Assembly (NCBI RefSeq): GCF_000013025.1
Contig: NC_008358.1
Location: forward strand, 2,232,001 to 2,296,000
DNA length: 64,000 nt
Direction: 5' to 3'
DNA from: Hyphomonas neptunium ATCC 15444
GTDB lineage: Bacteria; Pseudomonadota; Alphaproteobacteria; Caulobacterales; Hyphomonadaceae
The position numbers and the translations under genes were made by a program. Position 1 is the first letter of the stretch; each line of letters opens with the position of its first letter. Positions 17,981 to 26,934 of this stretch are shown piece after piece. Below the pieces are notes generated by a model that saw only the letters and a list, made by a program, of their open reading frames with translations, was not told the DNA's origin and did not search any database.

Positions 17981-19471
17981 ATGTCTGAGCAAAAGCCGGG
18001 AAGCGGTTCCATCTCGCCGCCGAACAACCTTGCCGCCGAAGCCGCCGTGCTGGGCGCAATCTTGTTCGACAATAACGTCTACCAGTTCATTGCGGACATC
18101 CTCACGCCGCCTGACTTCTACGCGCCCGCGCACCGCGAAGTGTATGCGGTTGCGTCCAACATGATTCAGACCGGACGGGTCGCAGACGGCGTGACGCTGC
18201 GCGAATATTTCGAGCAGAAGGAAAAGATCGCCGAAATCGGCGGCGCCAAATATCTGGTGGACCTGCTCGACGCCGCAGCCTTCGGGCCGGAGGTGAAGGA
18301 TTATGCGCGGATCATCCGCGACCTTGCCATCCGGCGCGAGCTGATCACGGTCGGCGGCACCATTCAGTCCCAGGCGATCATGCCGGAACAGGACGACACC
18401 GGCTCAAGTCTCATCAACAAGGCCGAGCGCGCACTGTTTGATCTGGCTGAACGCGGCAGCGCAGAACGGGGCTTTTCTAGCTTTGCCGAGGCGCTCGCCG
18501 AATCGCTGATCACGGCTGAAGCCGCGTTCAAGCGCGGCGGCAAAATTGCCGGCATCCCGACCGGCCTGCGCGATCTCGACAACCAGCTCGGCGGCTTTCA
18601 CCGGTCCGACCTTCTCATCCTCGCCGGCCGCCCCTCGATGGGGAAAACGTCGCTGGCGACCAACATCGCCTACAATGCCGCCGCCGCGTACAAATACGAA
18701 ACTCAGGAAGACGGCTCCAAAAAGACGATGGACGGCGCGGTCGTCGCCTTCTTCTCGCTCGAGATGTCGAACGAGCAGCTTGCCACGCGTATTCTGGCCG
18801 AACGTACCGGCATCAACGCCCACCGCATCCGCCAGGGCGATCTGACCAAGGCGGACTTTGAACAGCTCGTCGAAGCGACCTCAGAGCTGCAGAACCTGCC
18901 GCTGTATATCGACGATACCGGCGGTATTTCTATCAGTGAGCTGACAGCCCGCGCGCGGCGCCTTCAGCGCTCGGTTGGCCTCGACATGATCGTGATCGAC
19001 TATCTCCAGCTCATCACCGTTTCGAGTTCCGGCGGGCAGGCAAACCGCGTTCAGGAGGTGACCCAGATCACCACTGCGCTCAAAGCATTGGCGAAGGATC
19101 TCAACGTCCCCATCGTCGCCCTGTCGCAGCTCTCGCGCGCCGTTGAGCAGCGCGACGACAAGCGCCCGCAACTCTCAGACCTTCGCGAATCGGGCTCGAT
19201 CGAGCAGGACGCCGACATCGTGATGTTCGTGTTCCGGGAGGAATACTACCTCGCTCGGACAGAGCCCGCCGCCGATCCGAATGATCCGACATCAAACGAC
19301 AAATGGAAAGCCTGGCGCTCGCGTATGGACCAGGTTTATGGAACGGCGGAAGTGATTGTGTCCAAGCAGCGTCACGGGCCGATCGGCACCGTGAAGCTCG
19401 CCTTCGATGCGAACGTCACACGGTTCGGTGACCTCGATAAATCGCGGATGACGGAAGATATTCTGGAGTAG
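17981..19471 (+). CDS. dnaB: Replicative DNA helicase DnaB
   Basis: 496 residues from the ATG at 17981, which has a GGGGG tract just upstream; a GTG two codons earlier is possible. The hexameric 5'-3' helicase of the replication fork. An N-terminal domain (AAEAAVLGAILFDN) is followed by a linker and the RecA-like ATPase: Walker A GRPSMGKTS (about residue 219), ATPase motif FFSLEMS, Walker B MIVIDYLQLI, and QLSRAVEQRDDKRPQLSDLRESGSIEQDAD. It has no intein. Its position after rplI is conserved in bacteria. Confidence 0.97.
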   Translation: MSEQKPGSGSISPPNNLAAEAAVLGAILFDNNVYQFIADILTPPDFYAPAHREVYAVASNMIQTGRVADGVTLREYFEQKEKIAEIGGAKYLVDLLDAAAFGPEVKDYARIIRDLAIRRELITVGGTIQSQAIMPEQDDTGSSLINKAERALFDLAERGSAERGFSSFAEALAESLITAEAAFKRGGKIAGIPTGLRDLDNQLGGFHRSDLLILAGRPSMGKTSLATNIAYNAAAAYKYETQEDGSKKTMDGAVVAFFSLEMSNEQLATRILAERTGINAHRIRQGDLTKADFEQLVEATSELQNLPLYIDDTGGISISELTARARRLQRSVGLDMIVIDYLQLITVSSSGGQANRVQEVTQITTALKALAKDLNVPIVALSQLSRAVEQRDDKRPQLSDLRESGSIEQDADIVMFVFREEYYLARTEPAADPNDPTSNDKWKAWRSRMDQVYGTAEVIVSKQRHGPIGTVKLAFDANVTRFGDLDKSRMTEDILE

Positions 19472-19473
19472 GC

Positions 19474-19959
19474 TTAGTCCAGCCCTGCCCTCAGCAGGTC
19501 CAGCGCCTCTGCTGCAAACAGGCGCATGTTCGCCTCCCGGTCAGAAATGCCGGTCTCCAGCGTGCGCGAGACCAGAATGCCGCCCGGCCCAGCGAGCGCC
19601 ACACATGTGTGCCCCGCCGCGTCGCCATACATATTGCCGGTAGGCCCTGAGGCGCCTGTTTCGCAGAGGCCCCAATCGGCCTCAAGCTTGGTGCGGATCG
19701 TCTGCGCCAGCAGGCGCGCGTAGGGTTCCGACGAGGAACGTTTGTCGCCCAACGCTTCGCGTGTCAGGCCCAAAAGCCCGCGGAAGGCCTGCGGGGTATA
19801 GATGACCCCGCCGCCCCGATAAAACCGTGACGCGCCCGGCGCGGCAAGTAGCGCAGCGGAGATCAACCCGCCTGCTGAAGATTCTGAAATCGCGACGGTT
19901 TCCCGCCGCGCCTTCAGGATGTCGCCAATCTCGGCGGCAAGAGGCAATAAAGTCTGCAT
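19474..19959 (-). CDS. pncC: CinA C-terminal family nicotinamide-nucleotide amidase
   Basis: 161 residues covering only the CinA C-terminal domain. Such stand-alone proteins (PncC) deamidate nicotinamide mononucleotide to nicotinate mononucleotide in NAD recycling. Family motifs are ISESSAGGLISAALLAAPGASRFYRGGGVIYT and CETGASGPTGN. The usual C-T in ES(C/T)GG is S-A here, and the GG.P run after SGPTG is altered, so activity should not be taken for granted. It converges on dnaB with two bases between. Confidence 0.85.
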   Translation of the reverse strand: MQTLLPLAAEIGDILKARRETVAISESSAGGLISAALLAAPGASRFYRGGGVIYTPQAFRGLLGLTREALGDKRSSSEPYARLLAQTIRTKLEADWGLCETGASGPTGNMYGDAAGHTCVALAGPGGILVSRTLETGISDREANMRLFAAEALDLLRAGLD

Positions 19960-19986
19960 GGCCCTACTGCCCCTTTGCCGCTGAAA

Positions 19987-20895
19987 TCACTTGTTGCCGA
20001 TCCACTCGAATTCCTTCTCGTCCCACCAGGGGAAGAAGCCGGGCATGCCATCCGACACTTTGACCGGATAGGTCGGCTGGCGCTTCTCGAGGAAGCTCAT
20101 CACGCCTTCTTTGGCATCTGGTGTTTTGCCACGAGTATAGATGGCCGCGGAATCCACGATGTGCGCTTCCATCGGATGGCTCGCGCCCAGCATGCGCCAC
20201 ATCATCTGGCGGGTCAGTGCGTTGGAAACCGGCGCGGTATTGTCGGCGATCTCGCGGGCAAGTTTGCGCGCTTCGCTCATCAGGTCTGCATGCGGAACAA
20301 CTTTGCTCACAAGGCCGCCCTTGAGGGCTTCATCCGCCGGGAAGACGCGGCCGGTGTAGCACCATTCCAGCGCCTGCTGGATGCCGACAAGGCGCGGCAG
20401 GAACCAGCTGGACGCCGCTTCCGGGTTAATGCCCCGGCGATTGAACACGAAGCCGAAGCGGGCCTTGTCAGACGCAATGCGAATATCCATCGGCAGCTGC
20501 ATCGTCACGCCGATACCGACAGCCGCGCCGTTGATGGCGCCGATTACGGGCTTAAGACTTTCGAAGATGCGCAGGGTAACGCGGCCGCCGCCATCACGCT
20601 GAACGTCAATCGACTCGGTACGGCCCTTTTCGCCGTCGCCTGCGCGGGCGTCATAGTCGAACGTCTTGGCACCTGCAGAGAGGTCTGCGCCGGCGCAGAA
20701 AGCGCGGTCGCCATGGCCGGTCACAATGACGACCTTCACATCGTCATTGGCGTCGGTGATGTCGAAGGCTTCGATCATTTCGTACATCATGGTGCCGGTG
20801 AAAGCGTTCATGTTGTCGGGACGGTGCAGCGTGAGGGTGGCGACGCCGTCCTCGATGTCGAGAATGATTTCCTTGAATTCCTTGGGCCGTGCCAT
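19987..20895 (-). CDS. Enoyl-CoA hydratase/isomerase family protein
   Basis: 302 residues from the ATG at 20895. GGAGGA lies nine bases before it; a TTG six bases upstream is too close to that site. It is a crotonase-fold protein acting on acyl-CoA. Visible are the oxyanion-hole segments AFCAGADLSAG and AINGAAVGIGVTMQLPMDIRIAS, and RRGINPEAASSWFLPRLVG, where the glutamate corresponds to the usual hydratase catalytic site. It is longer than the common 260 residues, with an extra C-terminal tail of about 40 residues. The substrate is not predictable. Confidence 0.9.
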   Translation of the reverse strand: MARPKEFKEIILDIEDGVATLTLHRPDNMNAFTGTMMYEMIEAFDITDANDDVKVVIVTGHGDRAFCAGADLSAGAKTFDYDARAGDGEKGRTESIDVQRDGGGRVTLRIFESLKPVIGAINGAAVGIGVTMQLPMDIRIASDKARFGFVFNRRGINPEAASSWFLPRLVGIQQALEWCYTGRVFPADEALKGGLVSKVVPHADLMSEARKLAREIADNTAPVSNALTRQMMWRMLGASHPMEAHIVDSAAIYTRGKTPDAKEGVMSFLEKRQPTYPVKVSDGMPGFFPWWDEKEFEWIGNK

Positions 20896-21043
20896 CGTCA
20901 ATTTCCTCCAGTGATGTGTTTCCCGCCTGAGAAGGCCCTCCTTCCCTTAGGTTCGTCAAGCGCGCCGAGGTGCTTGACGCGGCAGCCCCCACCACCGCAG
21001 AACAGTCACATAACATGACGGAAAATACAGGAGTTGGTTGTCC

Positions 21044-22348
21044 ATGTTCACACGCGCCCTCGCCACAGTTGCAACGGCCTTCATGATCGCCGGCGGCGCT
21101 GCGTCAGCTGAAACGGTTTACCTCACGGCTGGGCATTTTGTTGACCCCGTTTCCGGCGAAACCGTGCGGGACGCCGCTTTCGTGATCGAAGACGGGGCGG
21201 TGACAGGGCGCGGAACGAAGTCCAGCCTCAAGGCACCGCGCGGGGCAAAAACGGTGGATCTGGGCGCGGCGTATCTGATGCCGGGCTTCATCGACATGCA
21301 CGTCCACCTGACCAGCGACGCGGAAGACGGGCCCTATTATTCCCTCAGCCTCTCGGATGAGCGCATGGCCATCAAGGGTGTGAAGAACGCTCGTAAGACG
21401 CTGCTGGCGGGCTTCACAACCGTTCGTAATCTGGGCGCCGAAAGCTATGGGGATGTGGCCCTGCGCGAGGCGATTGATGCGGGTGAAGTGCCTGGGCCAC
21501 GTTTGCTCGTCTCTGGCCCGCCGGTTGGGATTTCGGGAGGGCACTGCTCGGATACGAACCTTCTGCCTTCCGAGTATCGCCTGAAGGGTGAAGGCGTTGC
21601 CAACGGCCCCTGGGAAATGCGCGCCAAGGTTCGCGAGAACATCAAATATGGCGTTGATCTCATCAAGACGTGCTCAACGGGCGGCGTCCTCTCCAAAGGC
21701 ACGGCCCTGGGCGCGGCCCAAGGCACGATCGAGGAAATCGAGGCTATCGTGGAAGAAGCACATGCCCGCGGATTGAAAGTGGCCAGCCATGCCCACGGCA
21801 CCGTGGGCATCCGCAATGCAATTATCGCGGGCGTTGATACGGTCGAGCATGGCTCGATCATGGACGAGGCAACGATCCAGCTGGCTGTGGAACACGGCAC
21901 TTACCTGTCGATGGACATCTACAATACCGAATACATCCTCTCTGAAGGCGCTAAGAACGGGCTGCTGGAAGAGTCGCTCGCCAAGGAGCGCTCAATCTCG
22001 GCGCGCCAGCGGGCGAGCTTTACCGCCGCTGTTGAGGCGGGCGCGAAGGTCGTGTTCGGGTCAGACGCAGGCGTCTATCCCCATGGCCTCAATGGCAACC
22101 AGTTCTCGCGCATGGTGACGTTCGGCATGACGCCGATGCAGGCGTTGCGGGCGGGTACGTCCTTTGCGGCAGAAGCGCTTGGCAAGACTGGCGAAGTCGG
22201 CTGCGGTGATGTGGGCTGCAAGGCAGACTTCGTGGCCGTCAGCGCCGATCCGCTGGCCGACATGCAACGCCTTGCCGATGTGGAGTTCGTGATGAAGGGC
22301 GGGGTCGTCTACAAGCAGGACGGCGCGCCGCAGGCCCCGTCATTCTAG
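21044..22348 (+). CDS. Exported metal-dependent amidohydrolase (prolidase-like)
   Basis: 434 residues from the ATG at 21044, ten bases after AGGAG. A signal peptide is cleaved near ASA/E, so it acts in the periplasm. Amidohydrolase motifs are PGFIDMHVHLTSD, the lysine in GVDLIKTCSTGG (likely carboxylated), SHAHG, DTVEHGS and FGSDAGVYPHG. The pattern matches the Xaa-Pro/Xaa-Arg dipeptidase and imidazolonepropionase-like group. A peptide substrate is likely but inferred. The fatty acid hydroxylase gene starts 12 bases later. Confidence 0.88.
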   Translation: MFTRALATVATAFMIAGGAASAETVYLTAGHFVDPVSGETVRDAAFVIEDGAVTGRGTKSSLKAPRGAKTVDLGAAYLMPGFIDMHVHLTSDAEDGPYYSLSLSDERMAIKGVKNARKTLLAGFTTVRNLGAESYGDVALREAIDAGEVPGPRLLVSGPPVGISGGHCSDTNLLPSEYRLKGEGVANGPWEMRAKVRENIKYGVDLIKTCSTGGVLSKGTALGAAQGTIEEIEAIVEEAHARGLKVASHAHGTVGIRNAIIAGVDTVEHGSIMDEATIQLAVEHGTYLSMDIYNTEYILSEGAKNGLLEESLAKERSISARQRASFTAAVEAGAKVVFGSDAGVYPHGLNGNQFSRMVTFGMTPMQALRAGTSFAAEALGKTGEVGCGDVGCKADFVAVSADPLADMQRLADVEFVMKGGVVYKQDGAPQAPSF

Positions 22349-22360
22349 GGCTTTGCCATC

Positions 22361-23350
22361 ATGGAGTTCACGCCCTTTCCCGATGTCACCGCGCTGGCGG
22401 CCCCCGTCTTCGTGGCGTCGGTTGCATGGGAATGGTGGGCAGTGAAAACCGGACGGGCCAAGGGCCGCTATGAGACGAAGGACGCCCTGGCGTCGATGTC
22501 GATGGGGCTGGGCAATGTTGTCGTCAATACGCTGACGGGCACGATTGCGCTCTGGATGATGATGCTGGCCTGGCCCTACCGGGTGGCGACCATTCCGTTT
22601 GCCTGGTGGAGCTTTGCGCTCTGCTTCGTGGTGTACGATCTGATCTATTACTGGAAGCACCGCTTCGCCCATCGGATGCGCTGGTTCTGGATGGAGCACG
22701 TTACCCACCACTCCTCGCAGCACTACAATCTGACGACTGCCCTGCGCCAGCCCTGGTTTGGGCCGTTTACGGGGCTGATCCTGGTGGGGCTGCCGCTCGT
22801 ATGGATCGGTTTCCACCCCTATGTGCTGGCGCTGGCGGGCGGGCTGAACCTGATCTACCAGTTCTGGATACATACCGAGGCGGTCGACAAGATGCCCCGC
22901 TGGTTTGAGGCCGTGATGAACACGCCCTCTCATCACAGGGTCCACCACGCTACCAATCCGCGTTACCTCGACACCAACTATGCCGGCGTTTTCATCATAT
23001 GGGACAAGATGTTCGGGACGTTTGTGCCCGAGCGGGAAGATGACAAGCCGAGCTATGGCATCGTCAAACAGCTATCGACCCACAATCCTTTCACCATCGC
23101 CTTCCATGAGTTTGGAGGCTTCCTGAGGGATTGTGCAAGCGACGGCCTGCGGCCGTGGCGCTGGATGGGCCGGGCGGTGAATGCGCCGGGCTGGACCCCT
23201 GATGGAGCGCACAATCGCTCCGTGGAGCTGAAGCAGGCATTTGTCGCGGCACATCCGGAACAAGCCGGACAGCCCGGATTGCCAGCGGGACTGCACGTGT
23301 CACAACCAGGACAAATCCGGACAAATCTGGACAAATCCGGTCAGCACTGA
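22361..23350 (+). CDS. Sterol desaturase / fatty acid hydroxylase family membrane protein
   Basis: 329 residues with several membrane helices in the first half. The di-iron histidine clusters are KHRFAHR, MEHVTHHSSQHYN and PSHHRVHHATN, plus H in FWIHTEAVD. This family hydroxylates or desaturates lipid chains at the membrane. The N-terminal topology and length match bacterial family members. The last 15 or so residues (SQPGQIRTNLDKSGQH) are encoded by the 10-bp repeat array at 23301-23340, so the C-terminus seems extended by repeat DNA. The substrate is unknown. Confidence 0.9.
   Translation: MEFTPFPDVTALAAPVFVASVAWEWWAVKTGRAKGRYETKDALASMSMGLGNVVVNTLTGTIALWMMMLAWPYRVATIPFAWWSFALCFVVYDLIYYWKHRFAHRMRWFWMEHVTHHSSQHYNLTTALRQPWFGPFTGLILVGLPLVWIGFHPYVLALAGGLNLIYQFWIHTEAVDKMPRWFEAVMNTPSHHRVHHATNPRYLDTNYAGVFIIWDKMFGTFVPEREDDKPSYGIVKQLSTHNPFTIAFHEFGGFLRDCASDGLRPWRWMGRAVNAPGWTPDGAHNRSVELKQAFVAAHPEQAGQPGLPAGLHVSQPGQIRTNLDKSGQH
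23301..23340. repeat. 10-bp tandem repeat array (GGGACAAATC type), copy 2
   Basis: ACAAATCCGG, ACAAATCTGG and ACAAATCCGG run back to back from 23311, preceded by a degenerate unit (CACAACCAGG, from 23301). The unit and 10-base period match the minus strand of 4341-4390, and both arrays begin with a GTGACA/GTGTCACA-like unit. It lies inside the end of the hydroxylase gene. Confidence 0.85.
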
Positions 23351-23385
23351 TCCCGCCCTGGGCCTCTCATGGTTCCCCCTGGAGG

Positions 23386-24873
23386 TCAGGATGGAGCGCC
23401 CCGCCAGCCGGGCGCCGCCGCGAGGGCGAAGAAGCGATCCACATCAAGATGCGCCTCAAGACCGTCTGCCAGTTCATCCAGAGCGGCCTCCACCGAGGCA
23501 CCATAGGCGGCGTCTGACGAGGCCCCTGCCCGCACGTTTTCCAGCCAGGCGGCGCGGAAGGCGTCTTGAGCGAATAGGCCATGCACGTATGTGCCTTCAA
23601 CGCGCCCGTCCGGGCTGATGGCTCCATCCGGCCCTTCGGGAAGATGCAGGAACGGACGGGCAGCGTCTGGCCCCCGCGTGAGGCCGGCATGGATTTCGTA
23701 GCCCGAAACGGGAAGGCCGGTGCGGGCACACTGTCCGGTAACGGGGCGAACGGTCTTCTCCCCCTGCATGGTGGTATCGGTTTTCAGAAGGCCGAGGCCA
23801 GGCAGTTCACCGGCCGCGCCATCCACCCCTTCAGGATCGCAGAGCCACTGGCCCAGCATCTGATAGCCGCCGCAGATGCCAAGGATCCGCCCGCCCGTGC
23901 GCGCATGGGCGAGGATGTCATGATCCCAGCCTTGCGCGCGGAGGAACGCCATATCTCCTAGGGTCGACTTTGTGCCGAACAGGAGGATCACATCCACATC
24001 GCGCGGGATCGCCTGCCCCGGCGGGACGAAGAAGAAATCCACACTCGGCTCGGCGCGGAGAGGATCTGCGTCGTCAAAGTTGGCGATGCGTGACAGCATG
24101 GGCGCGGCGATCCGTATCCTGCCGCCACCGGTGGGCCGCATCTGCTCCAGGGCTACGCCATCCTCGGCAGGCAGCCGCGCAGCGGCGCTGAGCCAGGGGA
24201 CAATGCCGAGGCCGGCCCAACCTGTCATCCGCTCGATGTCTGCCATCGCGGGCTCAAACAGAGCGGGATCGCCCCGGAACTTGTTGATGAGGAAGGCCCG
24301 GATCATGGCAGCGTCGGCAGGATCGATGACCGTTTTGGTGCCAACGAGCGCGGCGATGACCCCGCCGCGGTCAATGTCGCCGGCCAGAACCACAGGCACA
24401 CCGGCCGCGCGGGCAAACCCCATATTGGCAATGTCGCGGTCGCGGAGATTGATTTCGGCCGGGCTGCCGGCACCTTCGACGATGACCAGATCAAACCGGG
24501 CAGTGAGGCGGGCGAAACTTTCAAGGACCGCGCCGCGCAGAGTGTCCCGGCGGGCCATATAGTCTGCCGCCTCAAGCGTCGCGGTCGGGCGGCCGTGAAC
24601 GATGACCTGCGCCGTGCAGTCTGACTGGGGCTTGAGCAGGACGGGATTGAAATCCGTCTGCGGATCAAGGCCGCAGGCGCGGGCCTGGAGCGCCTGGGCG
24701 CGGCCGATCTCGCCACCATCCGCCGTTGCAGCAGCATTGTTGGACATGTTCTGCGGCTTGAACGGCGCAACGGAAAGCCCGCGCCGCGCAGCAAGGCGGC
24801 AGAACCCCGCGACGAGGAGCGATTTGCCGACATCGGAGCCCGTGCCCTGGATCATGATAGCGCGAGCGGTCAT
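23386..24873 (-). CDS. cobQ: Cobyric acid synthase
   Basis: 495 residues from the ATG at 24873, preceded by AGGAAC; an upstream in-frame extension of 11 codons is not conserved in type. It amidates adenosylcobyrinic acid a,c-diamide at four positions in B12 synthesis. The N-terminal BioD-like ATPase has [23 protein letters not shown] and [14 protein letters not shown]. The C-terminal glutaminase has [12 protein letters not shown] (nucleophile Cys) and YVHGLF (His). It converges on the hydroxylase gene. No other B12 biosynthesis gene is nearby except the DUF1636 gene upstream. Confidence 0.96.
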   Translation of the reverse strand: MTARAIMIQGTGSDVGKSLLVAGFCRLAARRGLSVAPFKPQNMSNNAAATADGGEIGRAQALQARACGLDPQTDFNPVLLKPQSDCTAQVIVHGRPTATLEAADYMARRDTLRGAVLESFARLTARFDLVIVEGAGSPAEINLRDRDIANMGFARAAGVPVVLAGDIDRGGVIAALVGTKTVIDPADAAMIRAFLINKFRGDPALFEPAMADIERMTGWAGLGIVPWLSAAARLPAEDGVALEQMRPTGGGRIRIAAPMLSRIANFDDADPLRAEPSVDFFFVPPGQAIPRDVDVILLFGTKSTLGDMAFLRAQGWDHDILAHARTGGRILGICGGYQMLGQWLCDPEGVDGAAGELPGLGLLKTDTTMQGEKTVRPVTGQCARTGLPVSGYEIHAGLTRGPDAARPFLHLPEGPDGAISPDGRVEGTYVHGLFAQDAFRAAWLENVRAGASSDAAYGASVEAALDELADGLEAHLDVDRFFALAAAPGWRGAPS

Positions 24874-24970
24874 TTGAGGTGTTCCTTGGGGGATTGCGTG
24901 ATGCAACTGCTAGCGCACGCGGCATCAATCCTAGCCGCCAAGCGGCGCAGGGCCGTCAATCGCGGCATGA

Positions 24971-25369
24971 TCAGCCTACGACCTTTCCACTGGGCGGTGA
25001 GCGCGTGATGAAATGCCCCTTCACGCCTTCGGGCCAATTCTTGTAGGGCACGACGCCCTGCTCGCTGGCAAGGTAGTGCTGAAAATAGTCGAGGATGGCA
25101 GCGGCCGCTTCGGCAGTGGGTTTGAAATCGCCCAACACGTAGGAAATCTTGCCTTCGGCGCGCAGGTGGACCGCGCACCAGCGCTGACAGGCGAAAAGAC
25201 ACGGCATGTCTTCGATGGCGATGGACTCCGGGCGCCGCGCCGCTTCGGCGCGGATGGCTTCGGCGAGCAACGCTCCGCCGCTTTTGCCTTCTTCATTTTC
25301 CCGCCCGGTTTCCGTCAAGCGGCAGGTTGAGCAGACCACTATGGCGGCGTCAGAAGCAGGCTTGAGCAT
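24971..25369 (-). CDS. DUF1636 family putative metal-binding protein
   Basis: 132 residues. The cysteine pattern CSTC near residue 13 and CLFACQRWC near residues 57-65 matches DUF1636, a small thioredoxin-like ferredoxin-type family often found beside cobalamin genes; the role is unproven. It lies 97 bases upstream of cobQ on the same strand, consistent with one B12-related unit. I searched its leader for a cobalamin riboswitch and did not find a convincing one. Confidence 0.82.
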   Translation of the reverse strand: MLKPASDAAIVVCSTCRLTETGRENEEGKSGGALLAEAIRAEAARRPESIAIEDMPCLFACQRWCAVHLRAEGKISYVLGDFKPTAEAAAAILDYFQHYLASEQGVVPYKNWPEGVKGHFITRSPPSGKVVG

Positions 25370-25607
25370 GGAGATGTCACTTTACAGGCCGAGGGATGAA
25401 GCTGGCGCGTGGCCAGATTGCGGGATCAAGGATAGCGGCGAAAAAATCAAGCACCCAGGCCCCTTTAACAAGACCGCGCTACCCGCATCCTGTTTTCAGA
25501 TTTCCTATCCGAATATCAGCTTCTCTGCGAGGCGCGACGCTTTCTTCACTTCTTCCCGGCTGACAAAAATATTCTCAAGGCAGAGCATCGAAGGCCATAT
25601 CGGCCCG

Positions 25608-25790
25608 TCACCTGCGACGCAGAACAAACCAGCCAGGAACAATCACGCTCACCGCCACGGCAATACCGGCGAATACATCCGGCAGACCATCGACCAGCAG
25701 GGCCCAGACAAGACCCGTGAAGCTGATGAGAAACAGCGCCAGAGGGATCAGGAAGACGCGGCGCAGCGGCAAGGTTCTGGTTTTTTTCAC
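25608..25790 (-). CDS. 60-residue two-helix membrane protein of the PepSY operon
   Basis: Begins at a GTG (25790) that overlaps the stop of the PepSY gene (GTGA). A basic N-terminus (MKKTRTLPLRR) is followed by two hydrophobic helices (about 12-31 and 38-55) and an RRR end. Tight coupling to the PepSY protein suggests it is part of the same membrane assembly in iron uptake. The family is not recognised. Confidence 0.7.
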   Translation of the reverse strand: MKKTRTLPLRRVFLIPLALFLISFTGLVWALLVDGLPDVFAGIAVAVSVIVPGWFVLRRR

Positions 25791-26923
25791 GCGGCAACCT
25801 CAGAGGTTTCCGTCTGGTTCGCGGCCGTGCGGGCGCTTTGGGAGCGGCGGGACAGCCAGAGATATATCCCGCTGGCGAGGATGACGATGGTGATCAGATC
25901 CAGCGCTGCCCAGACGAGTTTAAGCAGCAGGCCGCCATAGTCGCCAAAATGCAGAGGGCCAGAGAGAGACAACGCCTTCACATACCAGGGCATTTCACGC
26001 TTGCCGCCAAAACTGCCATCGGCCGCGCTGACAATAACGGGCGTGATCATATGCTCCGTCAGCGGCGTATCCCCATGCAGGAACACGGCATAGTGGTAAT
26101 TCGTGGAAAAGCTGCTGCCGGGGAAAGCCACAAACTGCAATTGCATGCCGGGCGCCGCGTCCACCGCCTGTGCCACGGCAGAATCCAGCGACGTAAACGC
26201 CTCCGGCATAGGCTGGCCCTTATAAGGCTCGATCAGATCGGCGAGCTCGTGGTTTTTCCAGCCATCAATGATGGGGGTGGCAAGCGTGTTGACCACGCCG
26301 GTCACCCCAACGAGCAGAACCCATGCGAGTGTCGTGATGCCGAGAAGGTTATGATAGTCCAGCCATTTGAGGCGCTGTGACTGGCGACGCCGGACTGTGC
26401 CGAACTCCAGCTTCCGCATGAACGGCGCATACAGAACAACGCCGGACACCGTTGCGATAACGAACAACAGCCCCATGAACCCGAGAAACAACATGCCCGG
26501 CAATCCGAGGAACATATCCGTATGCAGCTGGAGAATGAACTCCATCACATTCTCGCCGACATCAGCTGGTGGCACGAGATTGCCGCTGGTCAGATCGTAG
26601 GATGCAAAAAACATCTGCGACCCCGGCGCGTCCGCTGTTGGCCCCGAGGTGACATTCACAACCGGCCGGTCGATGTCAAAGCTGAGGAAGATCGGCACTT
26701 CGCCGGGCCGGTTTTCAAGAGCGATGGACAGGATTTCATCCAGCGCCAGTGGCTCGGCGCCCGGATTGGCGGGGGCCCATTGCGAAGGGTTGAGGGCATC
26801 GTCGATCTCGTCATGGAAGATCAACGGCAGTCCCGTCACGCAGAGCATGAGCAGGAATACCGTACACAGCAGGCTGGTCCATTTGTGGACCCAGCTCCAT
26901 GCGCGGATCGTCGATGCCTTCAA
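25787..26923 (-). CDS. PepSY-associated membrane protein, iron uptake
   Basis: 378 residues from a TTG at 26923 with AGGAG eight bases upstream, just after the TonB receptor stop. A longer frame upstream lies inside the receptor gene. Four membrane helices are visible: the first after WSWVHKWTSLLCTVFLLMLCVTGLPLIF, two in the middle (LGLPGMLFLGFMGLLFVIATVSGVVLY; LLGITTLAWVLLVGVTGVVNT), and one at the C-terminus. The HKW and YHNLLG histidines are typical of PepSY_TM proteins, thought to reduce or strip iron from siderophores or haem. It is the second gene of the operon. Confidence 0.88.
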   Translation of the reverse strand: MKASTIRAWSWVHKWTSLLCTVFLLMLCVTGLPLIFHDEIDDALNPSQWAPANPGAEPLALDEILSIALENRPGEVPIFLSFDIDRPVVNVTSGPTADAPGSQMFFASYDLTSGNLVPPADVGENVMEFILQLHTDMFLGLPGMLFLGFMGLLFVIATVSGVVLYAPFMRKLEFGTVRRRQSQRLKWLDYHNLLGITTLAWVLLVGVTGVVNTLATPIIDGWKNHELADLIEPYKGQPMPEAFTSLDSAVAQAVDAAPGMQLQFVAFPGSSFSTNYHYAVFLHGDTPLTEHMITPVIVSAADGSFGGKREMPWYVKALSLSGPLHFGDYGGLLLKLVWAALDLITIVILASGIYLWLSRRSQSARTAANQTETSEVAA

Positions 26924-26934
26924 TGCCGTCTCCT

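Noticed and set aside
16931..18133. Minus-strand open frame (400 codons) across rpsR, rplI and the start of dnaB
   Set aside because: It crosses a terminator and three core genes and has no family signature.
19975..21018. Plus-strand open frame (347 codons) opposite the enoyl-CoA hydratase gene
   Set aside because: Shadow of a clear crotonase-fold gene on the other strand.
25370..25607. Possible cobalamin riboswitch upstream of the DUF1636 gene
   Set aside because: Short pieces (GGTGC, CCCGCAA) are seen but the spacing is too short and the B12-box consensus is not matched.
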